A stretch of 49,941 nucleotides of DNA from Candidatus Blautia intestinipullorum (lineage in GTDB: Bacteria; Bacillota; Clostridia; Lachnospirales; Lachnospiraceae). The notes below the pieces were generated by a model. That model had not been told where the DNA came from. It saw only the letters and a program-made list of their open reading frames with translations, and did no database searches. The position numbers were made by a program, and so were the translations under genes. The DNA lies in the NCBI GenBank assembly GCA_019120475.1, contig DWVA01000175.1, forward strand, positions 1-49,941. The letters are read 5' to 3'. Positions within the stretch are counted from its first letter, which is position 1; every line of letters starts with the position of its first letter. Shown here one piece after another: positions 8,647-17,163 of the stretch.

Positions 8647-9441
8647 TCAGCTTAACAGCGCAGCATCGTTGGAAAATTCCTGGCCGCTGGCTTTTTCAAA
8701 CTGATCCAGAAGGTTGCGTACAGTCAGCTTTTTCTTTTCTTCGCCCTCGATATCAAGAATGATCTTTCCCTCCATCATCATGATCAGACGGTTGCCGTGT
8801 ACGATGGCGTCGTGCATATTGTGGGTGATCATCAATGTGGTGAGGTGATCGCGATTTACGATCTTCTCAGTGATATCAAGTACTTTGGCCGCTGTCTTGG
8901 GGTCCAGGGCAGCCGTGTGTTCGTCCAGAAGCAGAAGCTTCGGTTTTTTCAATGTTGCCATAAGGAGAGTCAGCGCCTGACGCTGGCCGCCGGAAAGAAG
9001 TCCTACTTTAGAAGTGAGGCGGTCCTCCAGCCCAAGATCCAGGATCTTCAGAAGTTCTCTGTATTCGTCACGTTCCTTCCTGGTGATGCCGGCGCGCAGG
9101 GAACGGAATTTTCCCCGGCGTTTGGCAAGGGCAAGATTTTCTTCGATTTCCATGGTAGCCGCTGTGCCGGTCATGGGATCCTGGAACACACGTCCAAGAT
9201 AGGCAGCTCTTTTATGTTCAGAAAGCTTGGTGACATCGTTTCCATCGATGACGATCTTTCCTTCATCTACCAGCCATGTTCCGGCCACCGCGTTCAGCAT
9301 GGTGGATTTGCCTGCTCCGTTTCCGCCGATAACGGTAACGAAATCTCCCTCCTTCAGTGTCAGGGAAAGACCGTTTAAGGCGACTTTTTCGTTGATCGTT
9401 CCGGGATTAAAAGTTTTGTATATGTTTTTCAGCTCAAGCAT
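8647..9441 (-). CDS. ABC transporter ATP-binding protein (COG1101 type, TrpZ-like)
   Basis: A 264-residue single ABC ATPase. Walker A GGNGAGKST is at residues 39-47, signature LSGGQRQA near 154, Walker B LLLLDEHTAALDP near 173, and H-loop MITHNMHD near 206. The family is the COG1101 ATPase that pairs with a COG4120 permease and a COG2984 binding protein; such systems include TrpXYZ/TptABC-like importers for aromatic amino acids or related compounds. Its start overlaps the end of the permease gene by 8 bases, showing an operon of binding protein, permease, ATPase. Substrate cannot be read from the sequence. Confidence 0.93.
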   Translation of the reverse strand: MLELKNIYKTFNPGTINEKVALNGLSLTLKEGDFVTVIGGNGAGKSTMLNAVAGTWLVDEGKIVIDGNDVTKLSEHKRAAYLGRVFQDPMTGTAATMEIEENLALAKRRGKFRSLRAGITRKERDEYRELLKILDLGLEDRLTSKVGLLSGGQRQALTLLMATLKKPKLLLLDEHTAALDPKTAAKVLDITEKIVNRDHLTTLMITHNMHDAIVHGNRLIMMMEGKIILDIEGEEKKKLTVRNLLDQFEKASGQEFSNDAALLS

Positions 9442-10360
9442 TCTTGTTTCCTCCCCGTTTGATTGGTTTTGAGAAGTATTTCGCTTTCCAGTAGGGAACC
9501 GCCAGGAAGACGGCTACAACGATAGCGGAGAGCATCTTGAGAAGATCCGTGTCGATACCCATCCAGATAACCGCCTGGAGAACCAGATAGTAAAGGATCG
9601 AACCGATTACCACGCTTACAAGACGCAGGGCGAAATTCCGGAAGATACGGCCGAAAATGGCTTCTCCTATAATGACTGCCGCAAGGCCGATAACGATGGC
9701 GCCCCTTCCCATATTAACGTCCGCAAATCCCTGGTATTGGGCGAGAAGCGCGCTTGAAAGTGCAACAAGCCCGTTGGAGAGCATAAGGCCGAGAACCTTG
9801 CTCACGTCAGTATTGATTCCCTGTGCCCTGGACATGTTGGGATTGCATCCGGTAGCGCGCAGGGAACAGCCAAGCTCCGTACCGAAAAACCAGTAGAGAA
9901 GGGCGATCAGCACAACGATAAAAATCGCCACGATCAGAATGGTGTTCTGATAAAACGGAACATCCTTGATATAGCGCAGAGAAACAAGGAGATCATATTT
10001 GTTTACATTGACAGCCTGATTCGCCTTTCCCATGATCTTCAGGTTTACAGAGTAGAGAGAAAGCTGTGTCAGGATTCCGGCCAGGATAGCGGGGATCCCC
10101 ATGACTGTGTGAAAGATCCCGGTGGCCAGTCCGGCCAGCATTCCGGCTCCTGTAGCCGCCAGCATGGAGATCCAGATGTTATGTCCGCTCATCAGCATCA
10201 TGATGCAGACAGCGCCTCCGGTACACATGGTTCCATCCACGGTAAGGTCGGCGATATCCAGGATGCGGAAGGTAAGATAGACGCCGATCGCCATAATGCC
10301 CCAGATAAGCCCCTGGGCGGCGGCTCCCGGCAGCGCGTTTATTAAGCTCATAATTTCCAT
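9434..10360 (-). CDS. ABC transporter permease (COG4120 type, TrpY-like)
   Basis: A 308-residue membrane protein of the branched-chain permease-like superfamily (BPD_transp_2), with about eight to nine hydrophobic segments. It opens with 'GLIWGIMAIGVYLTFRILDIADLTVDG', a hallmark of COG4120 permeases, and keeps 'RATGCNPNMSRAQGI', the cytoplasmic coupling segment. AGGAGG lies 8 bases before ATG 10360, which settles the start. It forms the membrane channel of the importer encoded with the neighbouring ATPase and binding protein. A hairpin in the 129-base gap to the binding protein gene may lower its expression relative to that gene. Confidence 0.93.
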   Translation of the reverse strand: MEIMSLINALPGAAAQGLIWGIMAIGVYLTFRILDIADLTVDGTMCTGGAVCIMMLMSGHNIWISMLAATGAGMLAGLATGIFHTVMGIPAILAGILTQLSLYSVNLKIMGKANQAVNVNKYDLLVSLRYIKDVPFYQNTILIVAIFIVVLIALLYWFFGTELGCSLRATGCNPNMSRAQGINTDVSKVLGLMLSNGLVALSSALLAQYQGFADVNMGRGAIVIGLAAVIIGEAIFGRIFRNFALRLVSVVIGSILYYLVLQAVIWMGIDTDLLKMLSAIVVAVFLAVPYWKAKYFSKPIKRGGNKNA

Positions 10361-10390
10361 AGGGATGTCCTCCTGTATGAACGCACAGAC

Positions 10391-10417
10391 AGCGAGAAAG
10401 GAAAATCCCTTCTCGCT
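10391..10417 (-). repeat. Intercistronic hairpin between binding-protein and permease genes
   Basis: AGCGAGAA (10391-10398) pairs with TTCTCGCT (10410-10417); two more inner G-C pairs are possible. There is no T-tract in the direction of transcription, so it looks like an mRNA-stabilising or partial-attenuation hairpin that would favour the upstream binding-protein message. Confidence 0.5.
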
Positions 10418-10489
10418 GAGAGTGTTTATATGTTTTCATATCTTATTTCTTTTATTGTCTGACAATAACGGTTTCTGTAAGCACACAGG

Positions 10490-11581
10490 TCATTCAGCGG
10501 CCTCGGCTGTATCCTCAGCGGCGCCTTCATCTGCAGCTTCTTCTGTATCCGCAGTATCTGCGGTTTCTTCTGTCTCTGCAGTATCGGCTGTATCCTCAGC
10601 GGCAGCGTCGTCAGCTTCCGCTTCCTCGCCGATCGCCACATAATCGTCCGGTACCTCTACGCCAAGCTCTTCACAAAGCTCAGGATTATATTTCTTGGTA
10701 AAGTTCGGAGCGTATTCAATAGGCATGGTGGAAATATCTTCACCGTCCTGAAGGATGCGGACAGCCATTTTTCCTGTGGCAACACCAAGATCATAATAAT
10801 CAATGGAAAGAGTTGCAACGCCGCAGCCCTCGCAGATGCCTTCCTCACCGGCAATGATGGGAACTCCTGCAGGAGCGCAGATATTGTTGATGATCTCTGT
10901 GTTGGAAGCTGCTGTGTTGTCCGTAGGCACATAGATCACATCGCTTTCAGAAGATGCTGTCGTCACAACAGAAGAAAGGTCGTTGGAATCTGAGAACGCA
11001 TAGTATTCACAGGTATAGCCTAATTCTTCCAGAGCAGCCTTCACGGTATCCACCTGATACTGAGAGTTGGCTTCCGCGGAACAGTAAAGAAGTCCTACAT
11101 TCTTGGCGTCCGGAAACAGCTCGTTCAGCATAGCTGCCTGCTGATCCAGAGGAGCCAGGTCGGAGGTACCGGAAACATTCCCGCCTACTGTGCCGTCAAA
11201 GTCATCCAGATCCAGAGCAACTCCATATTCCGTTACGGAAGTTCCGAGAATAGGAATATCGCTGGTTCCCGCAACTGCCGCCTGAAGAGCAGCCGTGGCG
11301 TTGGCAAGGATCAGATCCACATCGTCGGAAACAAAATCATTGATAATAGTAGAACAGGTATTGGAATCTCCCTGGGCGTTCTGTTCATCAAAGGTAACCT
11401 TATCGCCGAGGGCTTCCGTTACGGCGTCCTTAAACCCCGTAGTGGCAGCGTCCAGCGCTTCATGCTGTACAAGCTGGCAGATACCGATGGTATATGTATC
11501 ATCTGCAGCATAAACGCTGACACCGCTTAATCCTGCAGCCATGGAAGCGGATAATGCCACTGCTAAAATTTGCTTTTTCAT
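10490..11581 (-). CDS. ABC transporter substrate-binding protein (COG2984, TrpX-like) with acidic tail
   Basis: 363 residues. A signal peptide (MKKQ, hydrophobic to about residue 25, cleavage after VYA) has no lipobox cysteine. The mature part is a periplasmic-binding-protein type I fold of the ABC_sub_bind family: 'IGICQLVQHEALDAATTGFKDA' at the start, 'LYCSAEANSQYQ' and 'VYVPTDNTAAS' in the middle, and 'IDYYDLGVATGKMAVRIL' near residue 280. The last 45 or so residues are almost only Ala, Glu, Asp and Thr, which is not part of the fold and is unusual. GAGGATTTC precedes the start. It heads the minus-strand operon behind a strong sigma-A promoter. Substrate unknown; aromatic amino acids are a family-based guess. 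Confidence 0.92.
   Translation of the reverse strand: MKKQILAVALSASMAAGLSGVSVYAADDTYTIGICQLVQHEALDAATTGFKDAVTEALGDKVTFDEQNAQGDSNTCSTIINDFVSDDVDLILANATAALQAAVAGTSDIPILGTSVTEYGVALDLDDFDGTVGGNVSGTSDLAPLDQQAAMLNELFPDAKNVGLLYCSAEANSQYQVDTVKAALEELGYTCEYYAFSDSNDLSSVVTTASSESDVIYVPTDNTAASNTEIINNICAPAGVPIIAGEEGICEGCGVATLSIDYYDLGVATGKMAVRILQDGEDISTMPIEYAPNFTKKYNPELCEELGVEVPDDYVAIGEEAEADDAAAEDTADTAETEETADTADTEEAADEGAAEDTAEAAE
10504..10603. repeat. 19-bp direct repeat in the acidic-tail coding region
   Basis: The 19-mer cggctgtatcctcagcggc occurs at 10504-10522 and again at 10585-10603, with shorter related units between. The repeats encode the low-complexity Ala/Glu/Asp/Thr tail of the binding protein and suggest growth of the tail by slippage or unequal recombination. 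Confidence 0.75.
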
Positions 11582-11651
11582 TCTGAAATCCTCCTCTTTT
11601 ATACCTTTTATGCCTTACATATAAAATATAAGGAATGGTTCTGATTTTTGT

Positions 11652-11680
11652 AGTATAACGCTTTAAAGCTCAAAAGTCAA
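11652..11680 (-). promoter_or_regulatory. Sigma-A promoter of the TrpX-like operon
   Basis: On the minus strand, TTGACT (11675-11680), a 17-base spacer and TATACT (11652-11657). It fires towards the binding protein gene, giving a leader of about 65 bases. Divergent from the promoter at 11746. Confidence 0.85.
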
Positions 11681-11745
11681 GGCGGAAAGAAGAACTACAA
11701 AAAAAATTAGCTATGCTTAAAAATAGTAAGAATCTTCTAATTATA

Positions 11746-11774
11746 TTGACAATTTTTGCTGTTTTCGGTATGAT
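11746..11774 (+). promoter_or_regulatory. Sigma-A promoter of the BMP-type transporter operon
   Basis: TTGACA (11746-11751), 17-base spacer, TATGAT (11769-11774). It points to the BMP-family gene at 11984 and leaves an untranslated leader of about 200 bases. Confidence 0.88.
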
Positions 11775-11983
11775 AAAAGTACTTACAAAGAGGCGTAACG
11801 CGGTGGGTGTTGGGCCTCTTTTGTTTCCCTGGTTCTCTGACGGGGCGATTCGCGCGAAAGAATGGAGCTTTTCCTTTCTGCAGAGCCGCGGGCTTCCGGA
11901 GATAGAGCAGGGATGAAGTATTGAAGCGGAAAGACCCGCTTTGTTCTTATCTAAAAACACCCGGAAAGAAGGAGGAAAGAAGG
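11775..11983 (+). promoter_or_regulatory. Long structured 5' leader of the BMP-family gene
   Basis: The predicted transcript starts near 11781. Almost at once AAAGAGGC (11787-11794) can pair with GCCTCTTT (11814-11821), with a few flanking bases extending the stem and T-rich sequence after it, a terminator-like shape. A second small hairpin, GCGG/CCGC, lies near 11926-11939. I could not match it to a purine, preQ1, THF or ykkC riboswitch core. It completes the 402-base gap between the divergent transporter operons, in which I see no gene. Confidence 0.4.
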
Positions 11984-13162
11984 ATGAAGAAATTATTAGC
12001 AATTGGTCTTGCCGCAGCCATGGCTGTGACAATGGCAGCACCTGTGTACGCATCTGAGGGAGAGGGCATTGCCAAGGAGGATCTGAAGATCGGAATCATC
12101 TACATCGGAGATGAAAATGAGGGATACAGTGCGGCCCATATGGCAGGTATCGATGAGATGGTGGAGACTCTGGGACTGGATGATTCTCAGGTTATCGAGA
12201 AAACACTGATCGGTGAAAATGAAGCCTGCTATGACGCGGCCTGCGACCTGGCTGACCAGGGGGCGCAGATTGTCTTTGCGAACAGTTTTGGACATGAGAC
12301 TTATATTCTGCAGGCAGCGGCGGAATATCCGGAAGTACAGTTCTGCCACGCAACAGGAACACAGGCTGCATCCAGCGGACTGTCCAATATGCACAACTAT
12401 TTTACAAACATTTATGAATCACGTTATGTTTCCGGCGTAGTAGCCGGCCTGAAGCTCAATGAAATGATCGAGGATGGAACGATCACGGAAGACACTGCGA
12501 AAATAGGTTATGTAGGAGCATTCCCGTATGCAGAGGTTATTTCCGGCTACACCTCTTTCTATCTGGGAGCCAAGAGCGTATGCCCGTCTGTGACAATGGA
12601 AGTAAAATATACCAACAGCTGGGCAAGCTTTGACCTTGAAAAAGAATGTGCGGACGCTCTGATCTCCGACGGCTGCGTACTCATCAGCCAGCATGCGGAT
12701 ACTACAGGAGCTCCTACTGCATGTGAAGCGGCAGGCGTACCCTGCGTTGGATACAACATTGACATGACCTCTGTTGCTCCGAATACTGCTCTGACTTCCG
12801 CGTCTATCGACTGGGGCGTATATTATACCTATGCGGTACAGTGCATGATCGACGGAACTCCTATCGACGTTGACTGGTGTAAAGGCTTTGCAGAAGGCGC
12901 AGACAAGCTGACTCCTCTCAATGAAGCAGTTGTTGCAGAAGGCACCGCAGAGAAGGTTGAAGAAGTAGAGAACGCGATCATCGACGGATCTCTTCATGTA
13001 TTTGATACTTCTACATTTACTGTGGATGGAAAAGAAGTTACCACATATGAGAAGAACGGCATCGAATACATTTCCGACGGATATTTCCATGAATCCGAGT
13101 ACGGTTCCGCTCCGGCATTTGATCTTGCCATCGACGGAATCACTTCTATCGTAGAAGAATAA
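11984..13162 (+). CDS. BMP-family ABC transporter substrate-binding protein (nucleoside type)
   Basis: 393 residues. A signal peptide (MKKLLAIGLAAAMAV, cleavage after VYA near residue 21) has no lipobox cysteine. The mature protein is a BMP/Med family binding protein: 'IGIIYIGDENEGYSAAHMAGIDEM', 'QIVFANSFGHE', 'NIYESRYVSGVVAGLKL' and 'IGYVGAFPYAEVISGYTSF' are family landmarks. The family binds nucleosides or related purines (BmpA, PnrA). It is followed by an ATPase of RbsA type and two permeases, the standard NupABC order. GGAGG lies 8 bases before ATG 11984, so the longer frame from 11921 is rejected. A terminator separates it from the ATPase gene, so the binding protein is probably made in excess. 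Confidence 0.93.
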   Translation: MKKLLAIGLAAAMAVTMAAPVYASEGEGIAKEDLKIGIIYIGDENEGYSAAHMAGIDEMVETLGLDDSQVIEKTLIGENEACYDAACDLADQGAQIVFANSFGHETYILQAAAEYPEVQFCHATGTQAASSGLSNMHNYFTNIYESRYVSGVVAGLKLNEMIEDGTITEDTAKIGYVGAFPYAEVISGYTSFYLGAKSVCPSVTMEVKYTNSWASFDLEKECADALISDGCVLISQHADTTGAPTACEAAGVPCVGYNIDMTSVAPNTALTSASIDWGVYYTYAVQCMIDGTPIDVDWCKGFAEGADKLTPLNEAVVAEGTAEKVEEVENAIIDGSLHVFDTSTFTVDGKEVTTYEKNGIEYISDGYFHESEYGSAPAFDLAIDGITSIVEE

Positions 13163-13175
13163 GCATAAAAATGGG

Positions 13176-13206
13176 CGGAGCTGCTTGCCAGCAGCTCCGT
13201 TTTTCT
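13176..13206 (+). terminator. Terminator/attenuator after the binding-protein gene
   Basis: CGGAGCTGCT (13176-13185), loop TGCC, AGCAGCTCCG (13190-13199), then TTTTT: a perfect 10-bp stem. No clear promoter lies between it and the ATPase gene, so partial readthrough probably feeds the rest of the operon. Confidence 0.9.
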
Positions 13207-13351
13207 GATAAAATTCAAATATCAGAGGCTTTCGGAAAAGAAGGCTTTTGATCTTTGGATTCTATCCTGTTTTCGATAGGAGTTCTGCCAATAATAGAAT
13301 ACCGGACAGTGCAAAGCGCACTGCAGGAATACACAGAAGGAGGGAATGGAA

Positions 13352-14884
13352 GTGGGAGACAATTATGCTCTTGAACTGAAACAGATCACAAAGCGTTTTG
13401 GTTCTGTGCTGGCGAACGACCATGTGGATCTCACTCTGAAGAAATCAGAGATTCTCGCGATCTTGGGAGAGAACGGAAGCGGCAAGACAACGCTGATGAA
13501 TATGATCTACGGAATTTATTATCCGGATTCCGGGCATATTCTGGTAGACGGCAAAGAGGTGACGATCCGTTCTCCGAAGGATTCGTTTGCTCTTGGGATC
13601 GGTATGGTACATCAGCATTTTAAACTGGTGGACGTGCTGACAGCGGCAGAAAATATTATTCTCGGCCTTCCGGGAAAACAGATGCTGAATATGAAGAAGG
13701 TGACAGAGGAGATCCAGGTGCTTCTGGACAAATACGGATTCGATCTGAACCTGTCTGAAAAAATCTACCAGATGTCGGTTTCCCAGAAGCAGACGGTGGA
13801 AATTGTAAAGATGCTTTACAGAGGAGCCCGTATCCTGATCCTGGACGAGCCTACCGCTGTGCTGACGCCGCAGGAAGCGGACCGCCTTTTTGATATTCTG
13901 CGCAATATGAAAAAAGACGGCTGCTCCATTATTATCATCACGCACAAACTCCAGGAGGTGCTGGCTCTTTCCGACAGAGTGGCAATTCTCAGAAAGGGAC
14001 GTTACATAGACACAGTGGAGACTGCCAAAACAAATGTACAGAGCCTTTCCGAGATGATGGTAGGAGCAAAAGTGGATCTGGACATTGAACGGCCGGAGCC
14101 GGAAAATATGAAGAAGCGTCTGGAGATCAAGGGCCTTACCTGCAAGGACAAAGAGGGGGTCAAGACTCTGGATGATGTGGACGTTACTGTAAACAGCGGA
14201 GAGATCCTGGGTATCGCAGGTATTTCCGGAAGCGGCCAGAAGGAGCTTCTGGAGGCTGTAGCCGGCCTGCAGGGGTCAGAAAGCGGGCAGATTCTCTTCT
14301 ATGACGACGACGGAAGCCAGAAGGATCTGGCAAAGATGAATTCCGTAGAGATCCATGAGCTGGGCGTAAGCCTTGCCTTTGTGCCGGAGGACCGTATCGG
14401 TATGGGACTTGTAGGCGATATGGATATGACGGACAATATGATGCTCAGAAGCTACCATGACGGAAAGGGAGCTCTTCTGGACCGGAAGGGTCCCAGGAAG
14501 CTGGCGGCAGAGATCAAAGACCAGCTTGAGATCATGACTCCCAGCATTTCTTCTCCGGTCCGCCAGATGTCAGGAGGAAATGTTCAGAAGGTCCTTGTAG
14601 GAAGAGAGATCGCACAGAATCCCAAAGTCCTTATGGTTGCCTATCCTACCAGGGGCATTGACATTAATTCTTCCCACACTATATACCGGCTTCTGAACGA
14701 GCAGAAAAAGCATGGCGTGGCGGTGATCTGCGTGATCGAGGATCTTGACGTTCTTCTTGCTCTCTGCGACAGGATCGCGGTGCTTTGCGGCGGCAGAGTC
14801 AGCGGAGTGGTGGACGGAAGGACAGCTACAAAAGAGGGAATCGGACTTCTGATGACGAAACATGAAAAAGGAGGGGAAGAGTAA
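13352..14884 (+). CDS. Nucleoside-type ABC transporter ATP-binding protein (double ABC)
   Basis: About 510 residues with two fused ABC modules, as in RbsA/NupA/YufO. Module one has Walker A GENGSGKT near residue 38, a degenerate signature 'MSVSQKQTVEI' near 147, and Walker B 'ILILDEPTAVLTPQE'. Module two has a modified P-loop 'GISGSGQKELL' near 290 and signature MSGGNVQK near 410, typical for this family in which the second site is weak. GTG 13352 is 8 bases after GGAGG (13339-13343); an in-frame ATG at 13346 is only 2 bases away and less likely. The stop overlaps the next start (TAATG). Confidence 0.93.
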   Translation: MGDNYALELKQITKRFGSVLANDHVDLTLKKSEILAILGENGSGKTTLMNMIYGIYYPDSGHILVDGKEVTIRSPKDSFALGIGMVHQHFKLVDVLTAAENIILGLPGKQMLNMKKVTEEIQVLLDKYGFDLNLSEKIYQMSVSQKQTVEIVKMLYRGARILILDEPTAVLTPQEADRLFDILRNMKKDGCSIIIITHKLQEVLALSDRVAILRKGRYIDTVETAKTNVQSLSEMMVGAKVDLDIERPEPENMKKRLEIKGLTCKDKEGVKTLDDVDVTVNSGEILGIAGISGSGQKELLEAVAGLQGSESGQILFYDDDGSQKDLAKMNSVEIHELGVSLAFVPEDRIGMGLVGDMDMTDNMMLRSYHDGKGALLDRKGPRKLAAEIKDQLEIMTPSISSPVRQMSGGNVQKVLVGREIAQNPKVLMVAYPTRGIDINSSHTIYRLLNEQKKHGVAVICVIEDLDVLLALCDRIAVLCGGRVSGVVDGRTATKEGIGLLMTKHEKGGEE

Positions 14885-15960
14885 TGCATAAAGAACCTTT
14901 CTTAAAAATGTCCAAGCGTGATCACATTGGCTGGCAGAAACGGCTTCTGATCCGCATTATCGCCCTGGTCCTGGCGCTGATCGTCTGTGCGGGCGTGATA
15001 TTTGCTCTGGTAAAGATGAACCCCATGGACGTATACAAAGCCATCTGGGACGGCGCCCTGGGTTCCGAGCGCCGGGTATGGCAGACACTTCGTGATACGA
15101 TGGTGCTTTTGTGTATTTCCATCGGTTTGGCTCCTGCTTTTAAGATGCGCTTCTGGAATATCGGAGCGGAGGGACAGATCCTGATCGGAGGCGCCTGTGC
15201 CGCTGCAGCTATGATCTATGCGGGAGACGCCATGTCTCCGGTGCTGCTTCTGATCGTAATGTTTATTGCCAGTATGATAGGCGGTATGATCTGGGGAATT
15301 ATCCCGGCAGTGTTTAAGGCATACTGGAATACAAACGAAACGCTGTTCACCCTGATGCTGAACTATGTAGCCATGCAGGTAGTGACTTACTGTATCGTAT
15401 TCTGGGAGAATCCCAAGGGTTCCAACACGGTGGGGATCATCAACCAGGCTACTCAGGCGGGATGGCTTCCGGAGTTGTTCGGACAGAAATACGGGTGGAA
15501 CCTGCTGATCGTACTTGTTCTTACGGTAGTAATGTTTATTTATCTGAAGTACAGCAAACAGGGATATGAGATCGCCGTTGTAGGCGAGAGCGAGAACACG
15601 GCCAGATATGCGGGCATCCATGTAAAAAGAGTCATTATCCGCACCATGGCTATTTCCGGCGCGATCTGCGGAATCGCCGGCTTTGTTATCGTCAGCGGCG
15701 CCAGCCATACGATCTCCACTATGACTGCGGACGGAAGAGGATTCACAGCGATCATCGTTGCCTGGCTGTCCAAATTCAATACGTTTATCATGCTGGCGGT
15801 ATCCTTTGGTATTGTATTCATGCAGCAGGGAGCTGTTCAGATCGCTTCTCAGTACGGGCTGAACGAGAACGCCTCGGACGTTATTCTGGGAATCATTCTG
15901 TTTTTCCTGATCGGCGCGGAATTCTTTATCAACTATAAACTGGAGCGTACAAAGAAATAG
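14884..15960 (+). CDS. Nucleoside-type ABC transporter permease 1
   Basis: A 358-residue permease of the BPD_transp_2 family (NupB/YufP-like). A basic cytoplasmic N-terminus is followed by about nine hydrophobic segments; 'RVWQTLRDTMVLLCISIGLAPAF' and 'FWNIGAEGQILIGG' are characteristic of the nucleoside branch. The coupling segment 'AVVGESENTARYAGIHVKR' is present near residue 230. It overlaps the ATPase stop by one base, so translation is coupled, and is followed by the second permease after 12 bases. Confidence 0.93.
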   Translation: MHKEPFLKMSKRDHIGWQKRLLIRIIALVLALIVCAGVIFALVKMNPMDVYKAIWDGALGSERRVWQTLRDTMVLLCISIGLAPAFKMRFWNIGAEGQILIGGACAAAAMIYAGDAMSPVLLLIVMFIASMIGGMIWGIIPAVFKAYWNTNETLFTLMLNYVAMQVVTYCIVFWENPKGSNTVGIINQATQAGWLPELFGQKYGWNLLIVLVLTVVMFIYLKYSKQGYEIAVVGESENTARYAGIHVKRVIIRTMAISGAICGIAGFVIVSGASHTISTMTADGRGFTAIIVAWLSKFNTFIMLAVSFGIVFMQQGAVQIASQYGLNENASDVILGIILFFLIGAEFFINYKLERTKK

Positions 15961-15972
15961 GAGGAAGATGCG

Positions 15973-16953
15973 ATGAGTGTACTTATTATCTTTATTCAGA
16001 AAGCCATTGTGCAGGGCATCTGTATCCTGTATGGTGCGCTGGGAGAGATCATGACGGAGAAATCCGGAAACCTGAACCTTGGTATCCCGGGAATCATGTA
16101 TATGGGCGGCATTGCCGGACTGATGGGAGCTTTTCTCTACGAAAAAGACAACCCGGATCCCAATGCTCTTGTAGGCGTTCTGATCTCATTTTTATGTGCT
16201 TTTATCTGCGCGGCCATCGGCGGCCTTATCTATAGTGTGCTGACGATCACGCTTCGCGTAAACCAGAACGTAACCGGTCTTGCGCTGACGATATTCGGTA
16301 CCGGCTTCGGAAACTTCTTCGGCGGTTCCATTTCCAAGTTGGCAGGCGGCGTAGGACAGATTTCTGTAAAAGTAACAGGAAGCGCTTACACGGCGAAGAT
16401 TCCCGGGCTTTCCAAGATCCCGGTGCTGGGGGATCTGCTTTTCAGCTACGGTTTTATGACTTATCTCTGCATTATTGCGGCGGTGGTGCTTTCCGTTTTC
16501 CTGTTCCGTACAAGATACGGGCTGAATCTTAGAGCTATTGGCGAAAGTCCGGCCACAGCAGACGCCGCGGGCATCAACGTGACCAAGTATAAGTATCTTG
16601 CGACCTGCATCGGCGCAGGTCTTGCAGGTCTTGGCGGACTGTACTTCGTTATGGAGTATTCAGGCGGGACATGGACGGACAACGGTTTCGGAGACCGCGG
16701 ATGGCTGGCGGTAGCTCTTGTTATCTTTGCTCTCTGGAAACCATTGAACGCAGTCTGGGGCGCTTTCCTTTTCGGCGCGCTGTATATTCTTTATCTGTAT
16801 ATTCCGGGTCTGGGAAGAAGTATGCAGGAAGTTTTCAAGGCGCTGCCTTATGTGGTTACCATCATCGTTCTTGTGATCACCAGCTTCCGTAAGAAGAAGG
16901 AGCACCAGCCTCCGGCGGGACTGGGACTTCCGTACTTCCGTGAGGAGCGATAA
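15973..16953 (+). CDS. Nucleoside-type ABC transporter permease 2
   Basis: A 326-residue permease (NupC/YufQ-like). Landmarks: 'GALGEIMTEKSGNLNLGIPGIM' near the N-terminus, 'NQNVTGLALTIFGTGFGNFFG' and the coupling segment 'RAIGESPATADAAGINV'. It pairs with the preceding permease to form the heterodimeric channel of the BMP-type importer. AGGAGG precedes ATG 15973. It is the last gene of the operon and is followed by a terminator. Confidence 0.93.
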   Translation: MSVLIIFIQKAIVQGICILYGALGEIMTEKSGNLNLGIPGIMYMGGIAGLMGAFLYEKDNPDPNALVGVLISFLCAFICAAIGGLIYSVLTITLRVNQNVTGLALTIFGTGFGNFFGGSISKLAGGVGQISVKVTGSAYTAKIPGLSKIPVLGDLLFSYGFMTYLCIIAAVVLSVFLFRTRYGLNLRAIGESPATADAAGINVTKYKYLATCIGAGLAGLGGLYFVMEYSGGTWTDNGFGDRGWLAVALVIFALWKPLNAVWGAFLFGALYILYLYIPGLGRSMQEVFKALPYVVTIIVLVITSFRKKKEHQPPAGLGLPYFREER

Positions 16954-16981
16954 AAAAATACTTTGTATGTGCAGACAGAAG

Positions 16982-17013
16982 CCTGCGGGATGATCTCCCG
17001 CAGGTTTTCTTTT
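16982..17013 (+). terminator. Terminator of the BMP-type transporter operon
   Basis: CCTGCGGG (16982-16989) and CCCGCAGG (16997-17004) flank a 7-base loop, followed by TTTTCTTTT. Confidence 0.9.
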
Positions 17014-17085
17014 GGACTGACAGGAGATCGGGCGCTGTTTTTTGCATTACTTTCCTTTTGTATGAGGATTCAGATATAAAACAAA

Positions 17086-17115
17086 TGTCAACCATATAAA
17101 ATAAATAAGTTGACA
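17086..17115. promoter_or_regulatory. BirA-type biotin operator
   Basis: TGTCAAC (17086-17092) and GTTGACA (17109-17115) form a perfect inverted repeat with a 16-base spacer. This is the shape of Firmicute BirA operators upstream of bio genes. The right half covers the -35 box of the downstream promoter, so biotin-loaded BirA would block transcription of bioB' and bioY. Confidence 0.85.
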
Positions 17116-17138
17116 ATTGCGGGCGCATATGTTATTCT
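17110..17138 (+). promoter_or_regulatory. Sigma-A promoter of the bioB'-bioY unit
   Basis: TTGACA (17110-17115), 17-base spacer, TATTCT (17133-17138). The -35 lies inside the right half of the BirA operator. Confidence 0.82.
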
Positions 17139-17163
17139 TTGGCCATTGGAGGCGAAAGGATCA

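Noticed and set aside
11775..11983. Purine (guanine/adenine) riboswitch before the BMP-type gene
   Set aside because: The conserved three-way-junction core bases of the purine riboswitch are not present.
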